DNA of 64,000 bases from Saxidomus purpurata (taxonomy: Eukaryota; Mollusca; Bivalvia; Venerida; Veneridae), in assembly GCA_022818135.1 (NCBI GenBank), contig JAFMSR010000017.1:14617092-14681091 (forward strand), in the 5' to 3' direction. Under the pieces are notes generated by a model. It was not told the DNA's origin and made no database searches. It saw nothing but the letters and a program-made list of their open reading frames with translations. Shown here piece by piece: positions 36,960-46,539 of this stretch (within the stretch, counting starts at the first letter, position 1; each line of letters starts with the position of its first letter). A program made the translations under genes and the position numbers.

Positions 36960-38136
36960 TAACTACACATAAGTGGTTACAATAAATTATATACATGATA
37001 ACAGCGACCTTGCATGCAAACTTTACCAAAATTTCAAAGTAAATCAAGGGCCATAATTTGCACTAAATTTATTAACAAGATTATCTGTCTTGATTATCTG
37101 ACACCGTCTTACAGACATTAAAAAAGTTTCAAGTTCAATATCATAAGTGGTTACTGAGAAATGTGCATGATAGTACTCTGGCAGGCAAAACTTTAACCAT
37201 AATTGATTCAAAGTCAACTGAACAAGGGCCATAATTAGTACTAAATTTTTACAAGGTTATCTGACTTGTCTTTGTGACACCCTTGTGAGTTTTTAACGAA
37301 GTTTCAAGTCAATTTCACAAGTGGTTACTGAGATATGTGCATAATAGTTCCTAGCAGGCAAAACTTTACCATTTTAAAGTCAAACAGGGCCATAATTTGT
37401 ACTAAATGTTTTCAAGAGTTATCTGCCTTGATTGTACTGACACCCCTAAAGACATGAACGGATTTTCAAGTCAATATCATAAGTGGTTACTGAGATATGT
37501 GCATGATAGTACCTAGCAGGCAAAATTTAACAAATTTTCAACCTGTCTCTAAACAAGGGCCCCTCAACTGTTGTACTAAATTTTTCAAGAGTTATAGGCC
37601 TTAATTGTATGTCACCCCTAAAGACATGAACAGAAGTTTCTAAGTCAATATTATAAGTAGATTACTGAGATATGTGCATTTGGGATAGTACCTAGCAGGC
37701 AAAACTTTAACTAAATTTTCAAAGTCAAACTTGGGCCATAATTTGCATTATGAAAATTTATACAAGCCTTATCTGCCTTGATTGTATGAAGCCCTAAAGA
37801 CATGAGGCAAAGTTTCAAGTCAATATTATAAGTGCTTACTGAGATATGTGCATAATAGTCCAGCAGAGCAAAACTTTAACCAACTTCTTCAGAAGTAAAA
37901 CGCAGGGCCATAATTTGTACGTAAATTTTTTCAAGAGTTATCTGCCTTGATTGTCTAACACCCTAATAGACATGAACAAAGTTTCAAGTCAATGTCAGTG
38001 AGGTTTACTGAGCATATGTGCATGATAGTACTTAGCAGGCAAAACTTTAACCAAAGAAGCAACGCCGACGCCGACGCCGACACACAAGTGACTGTAATAG
38101 TTCTCTATATTCTCCGAATAGTCGAGCTAATAAAAG
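36960..38136 (+). mobile_element. 1.1-kb element, family B (tandem internal units)
   Basis: About seven diverged units of roughly 125-160 bp carry AGGGCCATAATTTG, AAGAGTTATCTGCCTTGATT, AAGTGGTTACTGAGATATGT and GTACCTAGCAGGCAAAACTT. It terminates in GACGCCGACGCCGACAC (about 38063) and GAATAGTCGAGCTAATAAAA, the same terminal design as family A, so A and B look like sister families. The left edge is uncertain. Confidence 0.65.
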
Positions 38137-38164
38137 CTGTAGAAAATATTTTATCTATTTACTA

Positions 38165-38315
38165 GTATACTGTGAAGAAAGCTTGATCCGTAACTAGTCG
38201 CTCTCGTGTCAAGCCGACGACGTGTGGTCGGAACACACCGATTGATTTGAACCCACAGCATATGGAATAACTGACCCGAGTGACCGACACCTTGACCTCC
38301 AAATCATCGTCCCAA
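38165..38315 (-). mobile_element. tRNA-derived SINE (family S1), minus strand
   Basis: Read on the minus strand: A-box-like TTTGGAGGTCAAGGTGTCGG, B-box-like GGGTTCAAATCAA, then a body ending ACGAGAGCGACTAGTTACGG, ATCAAGCTTTCTTCACA. The body end matches the better-defined copy at 39410-39614 (AAGCTTTCTTCACA) and a third copy at 62700-62885. The family name S1 is mine. Confidence 0.6.
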
Positions 38316-38334
38316 GATTTACACATCCAATTTA

Positions 38335-38470
38335 TAGATACCGAGCGGTTACGGTCGCTCTCCCTGTGTACCCAGATAGAGACTAAGGTTCGAATATCCC
38401 CATACTCGACCGTTCTTGTTTTCCTTGTACGAAGAACTTTTATCACCATTTTGCCCCATTTTACTTAACT
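38335..38470 (+). mobile_element. tRNA-Leu/Ser-like SINE head, plus strand
   Basis: ATACCGAGCGGTTACGGTCG (from about 38337) resembles the A box of type II (Leu/Ser) tRNAs and AAGGTTCGAATATCC (about 38388) a B box, about 50 bases apart. Acceptor pairing is not evident, so this is a pseudo-tRNA or SINE head. It stands head-to-head with the minus-strand SINE at 38165-38315. Confidence 0.45.
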
Positions 38471-39237
38471 TTAAACGGGTAAATTATGTTTGGTTGGAAC
38501 TGGGTCTTGCAGAGAGCTATACAGAATTTACGTCGATTGTTATAAATGCAGAGATATTAAATAATACTAACATATTCGCAGGACACTACTCAATTTTGAT
38601 TTATGCTAGTATTTTATCATTATATTGAGTACCTACTCCATCTAACTTACAGTACGCTCTTTTCATTATCCAGAACTATTAGAACCATTATCCTTGAAAA
38701 TTACTGATAAATTGTTCTGGCTTCGAAATTCAAACATTACAAGAAAGTCCGAATAATATGAATATGTAGTCAAACCTGCAGTCAGCACAGAAGTTACCTT
38801 ACCTTACTAACAACATATATCTTGCTTCAAGGCCAGTGTAGATCATGATCACTTTGAATATCTGTGTTGTCAGGGACAGTCAGCTGAATCAGCACCATGA
38901 CTCTGTTGTGAAATATACAAGCAGTTAGCATTTTTTTTTTAGATTACAATACATCCTTTTCATTCTAGACAGTTGTTACTTCATTTTCAATTAATTAAAA
39001 AGGCTTTGAAATATATTTACAGAAAATCCGATGTAAATGTATAGTCGAGCCTTATTTATTACTGCGCATCAGGACTCAAAATCGTGGTTTATTAGGCAGT
39101 GAACACAGTTAAAACGGATATTCTTTCTTTATCATTATGAAATTTTCTTTCGACCAAAATAATAAGTAAAAGCTAACCTACTGGCAGTAAGTTATTATTG
39201 TTATTGTACGTTTCAACTGTATTTTGGTCATATTTAC

Positions 39238-39290
39238 AGGCGGGCAGACTTCCTAATGGATACAGTACTAGATTCCTTTCCTACGTAAGA
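39238..39290 (+). other. Exon-like repeated motif, copy 1
   Basis: TTTACAG|GCGGGCAGACTTCC ... CCTTTCCTAC|GTAAGAAACTG: both edges match splice-site consensus. Compared with 40481-40552 it lacks about 15 central bases, an in-frame loss. Confidence 0.35.
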
Positions 39291-39409
39291 AACTGTTAAC
39301 TTTCTCACATAAAGAGACGTGGTCACAGGGCTCGAAGCCAGCTGGCAGAAAGTGTTTCTTCTTTATCGACCAATTTAGATCAAGACCAACTTGCACATTG
39401 CTCAGTGTT

Positions 39410-39614
39410 AATAAGTTAATACTAATTTAAAAAAACATTTTTTTTTGCTCGATTGTGAAGAAAGCTTGTAGCTTATCGAGTCACTCTCGAGTCCGCTTCC
39501 TCGAAAAAATCGGGTCATAAGAGGAAGTACGGCCGTGACCCAAGGGGGCCCCCCCCCCGCAACCTCCGGGATGAGCGGCGGACACCTTAACCTCTACACC
39601 ACCGCTCCTCTCTA
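39410..39614 (-). mobile_element. SINE (family S1) with 6-bp target duplication
   Basis: Flanked by AGTGTT at 39404-39409 and 39615-39620. The paralogous copy reads GATCAGTTGTCAG at about 40656, without the insert. On the minus strand it has an A-box-like GTGTAGAGGTTAAGGTGTCC, a body with TCATGACCCGATTTTTTCG-like sequence, and AAGCTTTCTTCACA followed by an A-rich tail. The B-box region is disrupted by a G9-C4 homopolymer (about 39545-39560 on the + strand), which is either decay or a sequencing artefact. Confidence 0.8.
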
Positions 39615-39949
39615 AGTGTTGTCAGATGACGATCGTCTACAGCACTGGGCATACTGTTATTAGTTAAATAAGCAAATGAATAATATGCACTTACAAATAT
39701 GTTTTTCATTACGTGTAGAATTCATGTTTAAACCAGACAAGACTACATGTTCAGCTTGCACATCTGTGTCGTCAGGGGGGAAATCTGCTGAATAAGTACC
39801 ATCTTGTAGCTTTCATATTATAACCAATATTTTGTATCTGTAACTTATATTTATGTTATAACAACAACTCCTTTCTATTTCAAAATGGTTTTGATAAATT
39901 GTTCGTGTCATATATACCAACTATTCTTGTAATTAGAAATGAACCATTA

Positions 39950-41190
39950 TCCTGGAAAATTACTGATAAATTGTTCTGGCTTCGAAATTCAAACATTACA
40001 ACAAAGTCCGAATAATATGAATATATAGTCAAACCTGCAGTCAGCAAAGAAGTAACCTTACCTTACTAACAACATCTATCTCCCTTCAATGCCAGTGTAG
40101 ATCATGATCACTATGAATATCCGTGTTGCCAGGGGACAGTCTGCTGAATCAGCACCATTACTCTGTTGTAAAATTTAGAGCAATCTATAATTATAGTACA
40201 ACCATTTCATTCTAGACAGTTGTTATTTCAGTTTCTTTGTAATAAAAAGACTTTGAAATATATAAAAACTACAGAAAATCCGATTAAAATGTATGAATAA
40301 TCGAGAATATGGCCTTCCTGATTTATTACTGCGCATCAGAACTCCAAATAGTGATTTATCAGACAATTAACACAGCTAAAACGAATAGCATTACCTTTCA
40401 TTTGACCATAACAAAAAAGCAAAAGCTAACTTACAAGTTGTTTTTGTTGTACGTTTCAACTATATTTCGAGCTTATTTACAGGTGGGCAGATTACCTAAT
40501 TGTCGTTCCTCGGGAGATACAGTACTAGATCCCTATCCTACATAAGAAACTGTTAACTTTCCCATATAAAGAGACATGATCACAAGACTCGACACCTGCT
40601 GGCAAAAAGTGAGTCATATTTCTTGACCAACATAGATCATGATGAATTTGCACGTTGATCAGTTGTCAGATGACAGTCGTCTCAATTAGCACCGTCATAT
40701 TGTTATTAGTTAAATACTCAAATGTAAACAAGTCATGCAATATATACTTACACATATGTTTACCTTTACGAGTAGAATTGAGAAATTTAAATCAGGCAAG
40801 TTTTATGATTAACTTGCACATCTGTGTCGTCAGGGTGGAAATCTGCTGACTAAGTACCATCTTGTAGCTTTCATATTATAACCAATATTTTGTGCCTGTA
40901 ACTTATATTTATGTTATAAGAGCAACTTCTTTTTATTTTAAAATGGTTTTAATACATTTTCGTGTCATACATACCAACTATACATTGTATATGTAGTTAG
41001 AGGTGAAAATATGTTTGATAGAAAGTCCGATATAAGCATGAATTTACAGGCGAACGTTTACACAGCCACAAAAATAACGGTTCGTTTTTTTCATTCTTGG
41101 TAGTTGTTTATTTAATATTATTGTCAGAAATAACTAGTAATCTTTTTTGGCTTATACAAATAATGTTTAAACTATATACAGGAAGCAATA
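39950..41190 (+). repeat. 1.26-kb direct repeat, copy 2
   Basis: Partner of 38690-39940, with a pre-integration version of the SINE site at about 40650-40670. It holds a longer form of the splice-bounded motif (40481-40552). Confidence 0.75.
40481..40552 (+). other. Exon-like repeated motif, copy 2
   Basis: TTTACAG|GTGGGCAGATTACC leads into the frame VGRLPNCRSSGDTVLDPYPT, which stops at TAA exactly where copy 1 has GTAAG (copy 2 has ATAAGAAACTG). So the donor GT is lost here while the longer peptide is kept. It looks like a duplicated, decayed small exon. Confidence 0.35.
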
Positions 41191-42480
41191 TGTATAGAAG
41201 TAGTCATATTTAAGCAAACCTTATTGAGATCAGTGTAGACCATTATCAGCTTTGCATATCCGTGTCACTGGAAAGCAATGGGCTGAGGTCTTTTTAATAG
41301 AAGTAAGCCATACATGTGAGCATTTACTTACTTGCTGGTGTTGAGGTTTCCACTGAAAAGCATGATCAGCTTGATCTTATTGTGGAACAGTCAGTCTGCT
41401 GGCGGGAAGTCTATCTGCGTTTTCGACTACTGTTATTCAAAATCAGCATAATAGATACAAGCATATAACATAAATTTGTATATTAAAACATTTTACGGTG
41501 GCATGACCCTGTCCTCGCTTCCAGTGTCGACCATAATCAGGTTGCAAATCTGTGTCGTGATGGGATAATTGCCAGATTTAGATCTTCATTCTGTTGGAAG
41601 TTTTGCAAAATAAATACTCTGTACCTGTAAACATATATTGTTTAACATAAAAATATAAAATGTATGTTAAAAATAAACTTCTAGTACATGTATTTACATA
41701 ATGTCCAGTCAATATATAGGATATGGGGAATACGATTTTATAGGATATAGTCGGACATTTTTGGCAAGTTTACTAGGGGAGAAATCCAACGGTCGGTCGG
41801 GACTATAAACAATAAAGAAAAAGCTAATAATATTGTAAAAGTGGTCATCCAACATTTACCCTGCTGGCGGCAAGTGATTCTGCCTTCACGACCAATGTGA
41901 ACCGCAACCATCGAAATACAAACGATTTGAAGCGGACAAGTTTAAACAACTCTGTTTTTCAACCAAAAAGTGGTCATCCAACATTTATGATGTTGGCGGC
42001 AAGCGATTCTGCCTTTACGACCAATGTGAACCACTACCATCAAAATAGAATCGACGTGCAATCATTTGATACACTGGATGCGACAGATAAAGTTTGCCTT
42101 TTCGACGTGTGTAATTCATAATCAGCCAACACAAATTTAGAATTGATTTATATCTATTATTTCTGTGGCGGCAAATGACTCTGACTTCGCTTACAGTGTA
42201 GACCATAAACAGGCTGCACATCGACGTCTAAGCGAGCAATCGCCTGAATGAGCACTGTGGTTCTGTAGAAAGTTTTGCAAAGCAACTGTACCTGTAAGAA
42301 TATTCTTTAAATTATGATTACGTTAGAAATAATCTATGTATTTGCATAATGTACGATTAAACATGTAGATACAATAAGAGTATCACAGAAGTAGGTCTTC
42401 CAACAGATACCCTGCTGGCGGCAAGTGACTCTGCCTTTCGACCAACGTAATCCACATATAGATGTCAAAATACTTCTTTA
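41191..42480. repeat. Cluster of a recurrent 50-bp motif with ~140-bp units
   Basis: Blocks such as AGTGTAGACCATRATCAGCT followed by TGCATATCCGTGTCGT recur at about 41228, 41520 and 42194. The phrase CTGCTGGCGGCAAGTGACTC recurs at about 41395, 41862, 41990 and 42412. I recall these as parts of a widespread bivalve dispersed repeat. The ORF at 41897-42121 lies across two such units and is not a gene. Confidence 0.55.
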
Positions 42481-42689
42481 AAGTCTGATCAAACTTCCAG
42501 TTAAAAGAGAATATCTGATTAAAACATGTTTCAGCAGCCTGACCTGCAACCTGTCAATAACATACATTTAACAAAATAGCGACTATATAGCTTATATAGG
42601 GGGCCAACCGGTCTACGTCAGTAAACAATTACTTGTTTCTATTAAAGTGTTTGTTAGGGTCTCTAGAATATGAAACTTTATGCCAAAGT

Positions 42690-43460
42690 AGTTGGAGTCG
42701 CTTGAAATCTAAGATGGCGTGCAAGATTGCTGCCACAATTCAGAAAATAGCTAATAATTACAATTTTTCTAATTATTCCAGTAACTTTGCACTCTTTTTC
42801 ACCAAATCTATTTCATTGTTTAGTTTGTCATAAGTTTCTATAAAACTAATTACATACGTTAATTCTAAAACGTAGACATAATGGTCAAATTGAAGGTCAA
42901 ATTTAGCCAAAAATGGATATCTAACAAGATGTTTTCTTCATTACATCCCCAATATAAAAACTTTTAACAGTTATGAAAAATAAATTGACAATAATGTTTA
43001 CTCAGCCTTCAAATCCGTTGCACTGTTAAACTAAGATACGTTCTTGCGCTGGCGATATGCAGATGACCTCAAACATTAAGAGAGAAGCTAAATACTACAT
43101 ACCGGGGTACATTTTTGCAACAACTCCTAGACTAATATTTTCGTGCATATTTTCACTAAATCAGTTATATTTTTACTTTATTTTCAAGTTGCTTTAAAAT
43201 TAATTAAATAACACAATTTTAAGATGTAGAGCTCAATGTGCTTTCCCCTCCTTTCATTACATATAAATAGTAAAATATCAAAACTTAAAGTAATGTTAAC
43301 TCTTCAAATATGTTGCTCTTTTAAACAAAACTATGTTGTTGCCATGGAGAAATCACATTTGCGCCTAAGATGTCTGTCCAAATTTAAAGAAAAGTTTAAT
43401 AACTTTGCTACATAATACGTCTCCTATTAACATCTGTTTAAAGGTAATTACATAAAAAAA
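42690..43460 (+). repeat. Dispersed repeat, family D (two internal units)
   Basis: Two diverged units of about 400 bp share GCAAGATTGCTGCC/AACTTTGCACTCTTTTTCAC-type text and TATGTTGTTGCCATGGAG. The reverse complement of 59531-59971 carries the same themes (ATGTTGTTGCCATGACG, AAATTTAAGGTCAAAGG). Noncoding. Confidence 0.5.
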
Positions 43461-43654
43461 ATACATAATCATCGTAAGTACCGGGTAATCCATATCACCA
43501 ACGCCCCCAGAAGAGGTTAGTTAGGTTTTCTGAGGAACGTGCAAGATACAGAATGCGTCACAATTTCAGAGACACCCTGGTTCTTTTACATGCGAAGTGT
43601 AACACCTGTACATGATGGGGCCTCGGTTTTAAGTCTCATCCGAAAGACAGTTAG
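43461..43654 (+). repeat. Probable dispersed repeat fragment
   Basis: GCCTCGGTTTTAAGTCTCATCCGAAAGACAG (about 43621-43651) resembles a phrase I recall from dispersed mollusc repeats. The plus-strand frame 43539-43811 runs through it into the tandem array and is not a gene. Confidence 0.3.
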
Positions 43655-44418
43655 TAATTATGTCTCCCCCACCTCGGGGGGAGACATATTGTTTTTGCCC
43701 TGTCCGTCAGTCCGTCCGTCCGTCAGTCCGTCAGTCCGTCCGTCCATTCTTCGTTTCCGGACGATAACTAGAGTTCCTTTTGACCTACAGCTCTCAAACT
43801 TCATAGGATGAATGGTCTTATTGAGCAGATGATCCCTATTGTTTTTGGGGTCAGTAGTTCAAAGGTCAAGGTCACAGTGACCGTTGGTCAATTTCTCGTT
43901 TCCGGATGATAACTAGAGTTCCTTTTGACCTACAGCCCTCAAACTTCATAGGATGATTGGTCTTATAGAGCTGATGATCCCTATTGTTTTTGGGGTCAGT
44001 AGGTCAAAGGTCAAGGTCACACTGACCGTTGGTCAATTTCTCGTTTCCGGATGATAACTAGAGTTCCTTTAGACCTACAGACCTCAAACTTCATAGGATG
44101 ATTGGTCTTATAGAGCAGATGATCCCTATTGTTTTTGGGGTCAGTAGGTCAAAGGTCAAGGTCACAGTGACCGTTGGTCAATTTCTCATTTCCGGATGAT
44201 AACTAGAGTTCCTTTTGACCTACAACCCTCAAACTGGGGGAGTCCGTCAGTCCGTCCGTCCATTCTTCGTTTCCGGACGATAACTAGAGTTCCTTTTGAC
44301 CTACAGCTCTCAAACTTCATAGGATGAATGGTCTTATTGAGCAGATGATCCCTATTGTTTTTGGGGTCAGTAGTTCAAAGGTCAAGGTCACAGTGACCGT
44401 TGGTCAATTTCTCGTTTG
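43655..44418 (+). repeat. 145-bp tandem array with GTCCGTCC leader
   Basis: Begins with the palindrome ATGTCTCCCCC...GGGGGAGACAT (43659-43687) and a GTCCGTCAGTCCGTCC block. Units of 145 bp then start at about 43752, 43897, 44042 and 44187 (TTCCGGATGATAACTAGAGT, ending AGGTCAAGGTCACAGTGACC). At about 44243 the leader recurs, and 44243-44417 appears identical to 43727-43901, an exact copy offset by 516 bp. The minus-strand and plus-strand frames within are by-products. Confidence 0.9.
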
Positions 44419-44599
44419 TAACATATTTTAATTGGAAGCTTAATAGAGAAGGCTTTACCCTTTATCATCTTGGAAAAACATTAAATATAGCAATTAACTC
44501 ACTAGATATAAGTACAGGTTAAAGTTGTGTATATATTTTAATGAGATTATTACAAGAAAGTGGTAGCTTTATTTGTTACTAAGATGATAATGACAATTA

Positions 44600-44830
44600 G
44601 ATTGCGTGTACTGTATCAAAGGTGATGTGACTATATTTTGTGTCCGCTCCATATCTCTTGTACCCCTTGAAGGATTTTAGAATAACTCACCACAAATGTT
44701 CACCATATTGAGACGATGTGCAGAGCGCATACGTGTAACGACCACCTTTGTTCAAGGTCAAGGTCACAATTAGAGATCAAAAGTCATGTGACTGTATTTC
44801 GTGTCTGAACGAAGTGTTCAGCAACTGTGA
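44600..44830 (+). repeat. Dispersed repeat with AAGGTCAAGGTCAC motif
   Basis: GTGTCCGCTCCATATCTCTT, ACCACCTTTGTTCAAGGTCA and AAGTCATGTGACTGTATTTC form a repeat I recall as common in bivalve assemblies, related in vocabulary but not in unit to the 145-bp array. Noncoding. Confidence 0.5.
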
Positions 44831-45001
44831 TGAGATGTAACAGACACATTCCCCACTCAACAATGGAATTTAATTATTTATCTTCACTTCTTCTCCACAA
44901 TTATTTTATTTTAATATCCTGTCTCAGTATTACAATCATTGACAAACTGCCATTTGGGAGACATTTGTTTTTGTGACAAAAATAACCATCTAGTTTTAGT
45001 T

Positions 45002-45077
45002 GGTCAGCCCCAGGAATCGAACCCACAATCCGAAATTACAAGTCTCGTGCTATACCTATTGAGCTAACCGGGCTGAC
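45002..45077 (-). tRNA. tRNA-Thr(UGU)-like sequence, probably a SINE head
   Basis: The minus strand folds as a full cloverleaf of about 76 nt: acceptor GTCAGCC/GGCTGAC (7 of 7 pairs), D arm with GTTAGCTCAATAGGTATAG, anticodon stem CGAGA/TTTCG with loop CTTGTAA giving anticodon UGU, a short variable loop and T arm GTGGGTTCGATTCCTGG with one mismatched stem pair. There is no intron. Against a working gene: no clear T-run terminator directly after the acceptor, and a repeat-rich setting. SINE heads commonly retain such folds. Confidence 0.5.
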
Positions 45078-45160
45078 ACATAATTATTTTAAGTTGTAGT
45101 GGTAATGGTCCAAACAATCAAAACAAAAACGTCAATAATAAATTTGTATCGGGATATGGC

Positions 45161-45524
45161 TTAGTATCGTGGTACAAATGACAATGATTGGGTTTTGCAC
45201 ACATCAACGATTGTTCTTTTGCACACGTCAATGATTGTTTTTACCAACTGAACGCCATGAAGAAAGGAGGCAAAGACATTCAAGTAATGGCGCTTTTGGC
45301 GAACTATAAAACATATTAGAAATGTGTCTACAGGGGAATATAAAATGCTTGCAACGATTAATAAAGTGGTGACTTTGTTCAAAATGTTTTCGTCCTCCAA
45401 TAAACTTGGTGCAAAATATCATGATACAGGTATCAATGGGCAACTTCAGTCTTTGCAACCAGCAACTATAACTGCAAAAACATATCCAATGGGCGTACTG
45501 ACTCGGAACGCCCATGCGAGGCAA
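45161..45524 (-). pseudogene. Decayed membrane-protein-like coding sequence
   Basis: Two overlapping minus-strand frames share coding-like sections. One gives HWICFCSYSCWLQRLKLP-type text (45228-45524); the other has a hydrophobic stretch NKVTTLLIVASILYSPVDTF then LICFIVRQKRH (45161-45400), and upstream PIGYVFAVIVAGCKD followed by stops. The pattern suggests a multi-pass membrane protein exon broken by frameshifts and stops. No family can be assigned with confidence, and a chance AT-rich hydrophobic frame is possible. Confidence 0.25.
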
Positions 45525-46040
45525 CCTCGACCAGTTATAAAGGTTAAAGGTCTAAAATAAGTGCACATCGGTTATCCGGCGACACACATAGTTGATAAAA
45601 AGGTAATACATTATGAATTTCTGGAGTCGCAATTGGTCCTGAACAATCTATGCATGATAAGGACACCAAAACCAGCCAAGACAACATATCTCAACACAAT
45701 ACATTTAATGTTCTAGCAGAAGAAGCTATCTCTGGTAGAATCTCAATACATTTTGTATTCTTATTGCCTAAATGTTAATCAAATGAATTTTTACAGTCAA
45801 ACTACGAGTGACTGCGAAACTAGAAAAGAACTATATTCTTATTTCCAAGGAAAAATAATTCGAAAAATAATTCGAACACTTGGGAGAACTCTGCTGTACT
45901 TGGGCCGTCCAAAAATAAAACACATAATTATGTGAAAGAAAAGTTGAATGTATGTGGTGTTAAACAGCGTTCTAATTTCACCAGTTAATATGTATGATGT
46001 TGTTTTATATCTGACACTTAACCTGATGTTATAATAACGA
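45525..46040. other. Noncoding stretch before the BTB-like ORF
   Basis: Short frames on both strands (45753-45935, 45839-46063) lack recognisable features. No repeat was identified. Confidence 0.35.
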
Positions 46041-46331
46041 ATGGTTACAAATTTTGTAAACACATACAGAAAACAAAAAATAATACGAAAATTCGGTGGT
46101 CTGTTTGTGAAAAACGGTATATTTCCTTTTGTTGATATTCAAGACATGTATGAACTCGGGTTGGCATGGTTTACGTGTCGCCTGCACATTGATGATGCAT
46201 TTGAACTGTTTGAAAATGGAATCACGCATATGTGTAGCAAATATCTTTCTGTACTTTTATCAGAGAATTGCTATGTACAAACAGCCGAGTTGGCTGATTT
46301 TATAGACTGCAGACTTTTTTTACTTAAGTAA
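46041..46331 (+). pseudogene. BTB-domain-like 96-residue ORF or fragment
   Basis: Starts at ATG 46041 with a TAA just upstream and stops at 46331. The central part (DIQDMYELGLAWFTCRLHID then DAFELFENGITHM) has the spacing of the helices in BTB/POZ domains (a 'vdi.nvyell..a..L.idd..elce.fI' pattern), followed by CSKYLSVLLSENCYVQTAEL and ADFIDC, like the start of a BACK-type region ('...ENC.....LAD.fdC'). It is far shorter than a BTB protein (typically 400-600 residues) and lacks the N-terminal BTB strands. Near its end CTTAA|GTAATG could be a donor, so it may be an exon instead. No upstream acceptor with good pyrimidines was seen. Confidence 0.35.
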
Positions 46332-46539
46332 TGATACAATGCCATAGCTACCTTCTGGTAGTATTTTTGTATGTTCTGTATTGTTTCCAGGCTGTTTTGT
46401 TACAATAACATTTTGTCCTGGAAAAGTATCATTTCTTTCTTTCTGAACACTTTAGTATATGAAATAAGAGGCTAATTTGTTTATAGGCGTGTAAACAAAG
46501 TATAAAAGTAAGACAAAATGCATGTTGGGAGCAATTCCA

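Larger units (their letters stand above)
38690..39940 (+). repeat. 1.26-kb direct repeat, copy 1
   Basis: Matches 39950-41190 at an offset of about 1259-1263. Examples: AAAATTACTGATAAATTGTT (38697 and 39956), TTACTGCGCATCAG (39058 and 40323) and ACTGTTATTAGTTAAATA (39653 and 40698). Copy 1 has gained a SINE (39410-39614). The copies also carry the recurrent GTGTAGATCATGATCA motif. No gene was recognised. Confidence 0.75.

Noticed and set aside
43539..43811. 90-codon ORF with Pro/Ser repeats
   Set aside because: It is a translation of the GTCCGTCC block and array leader.
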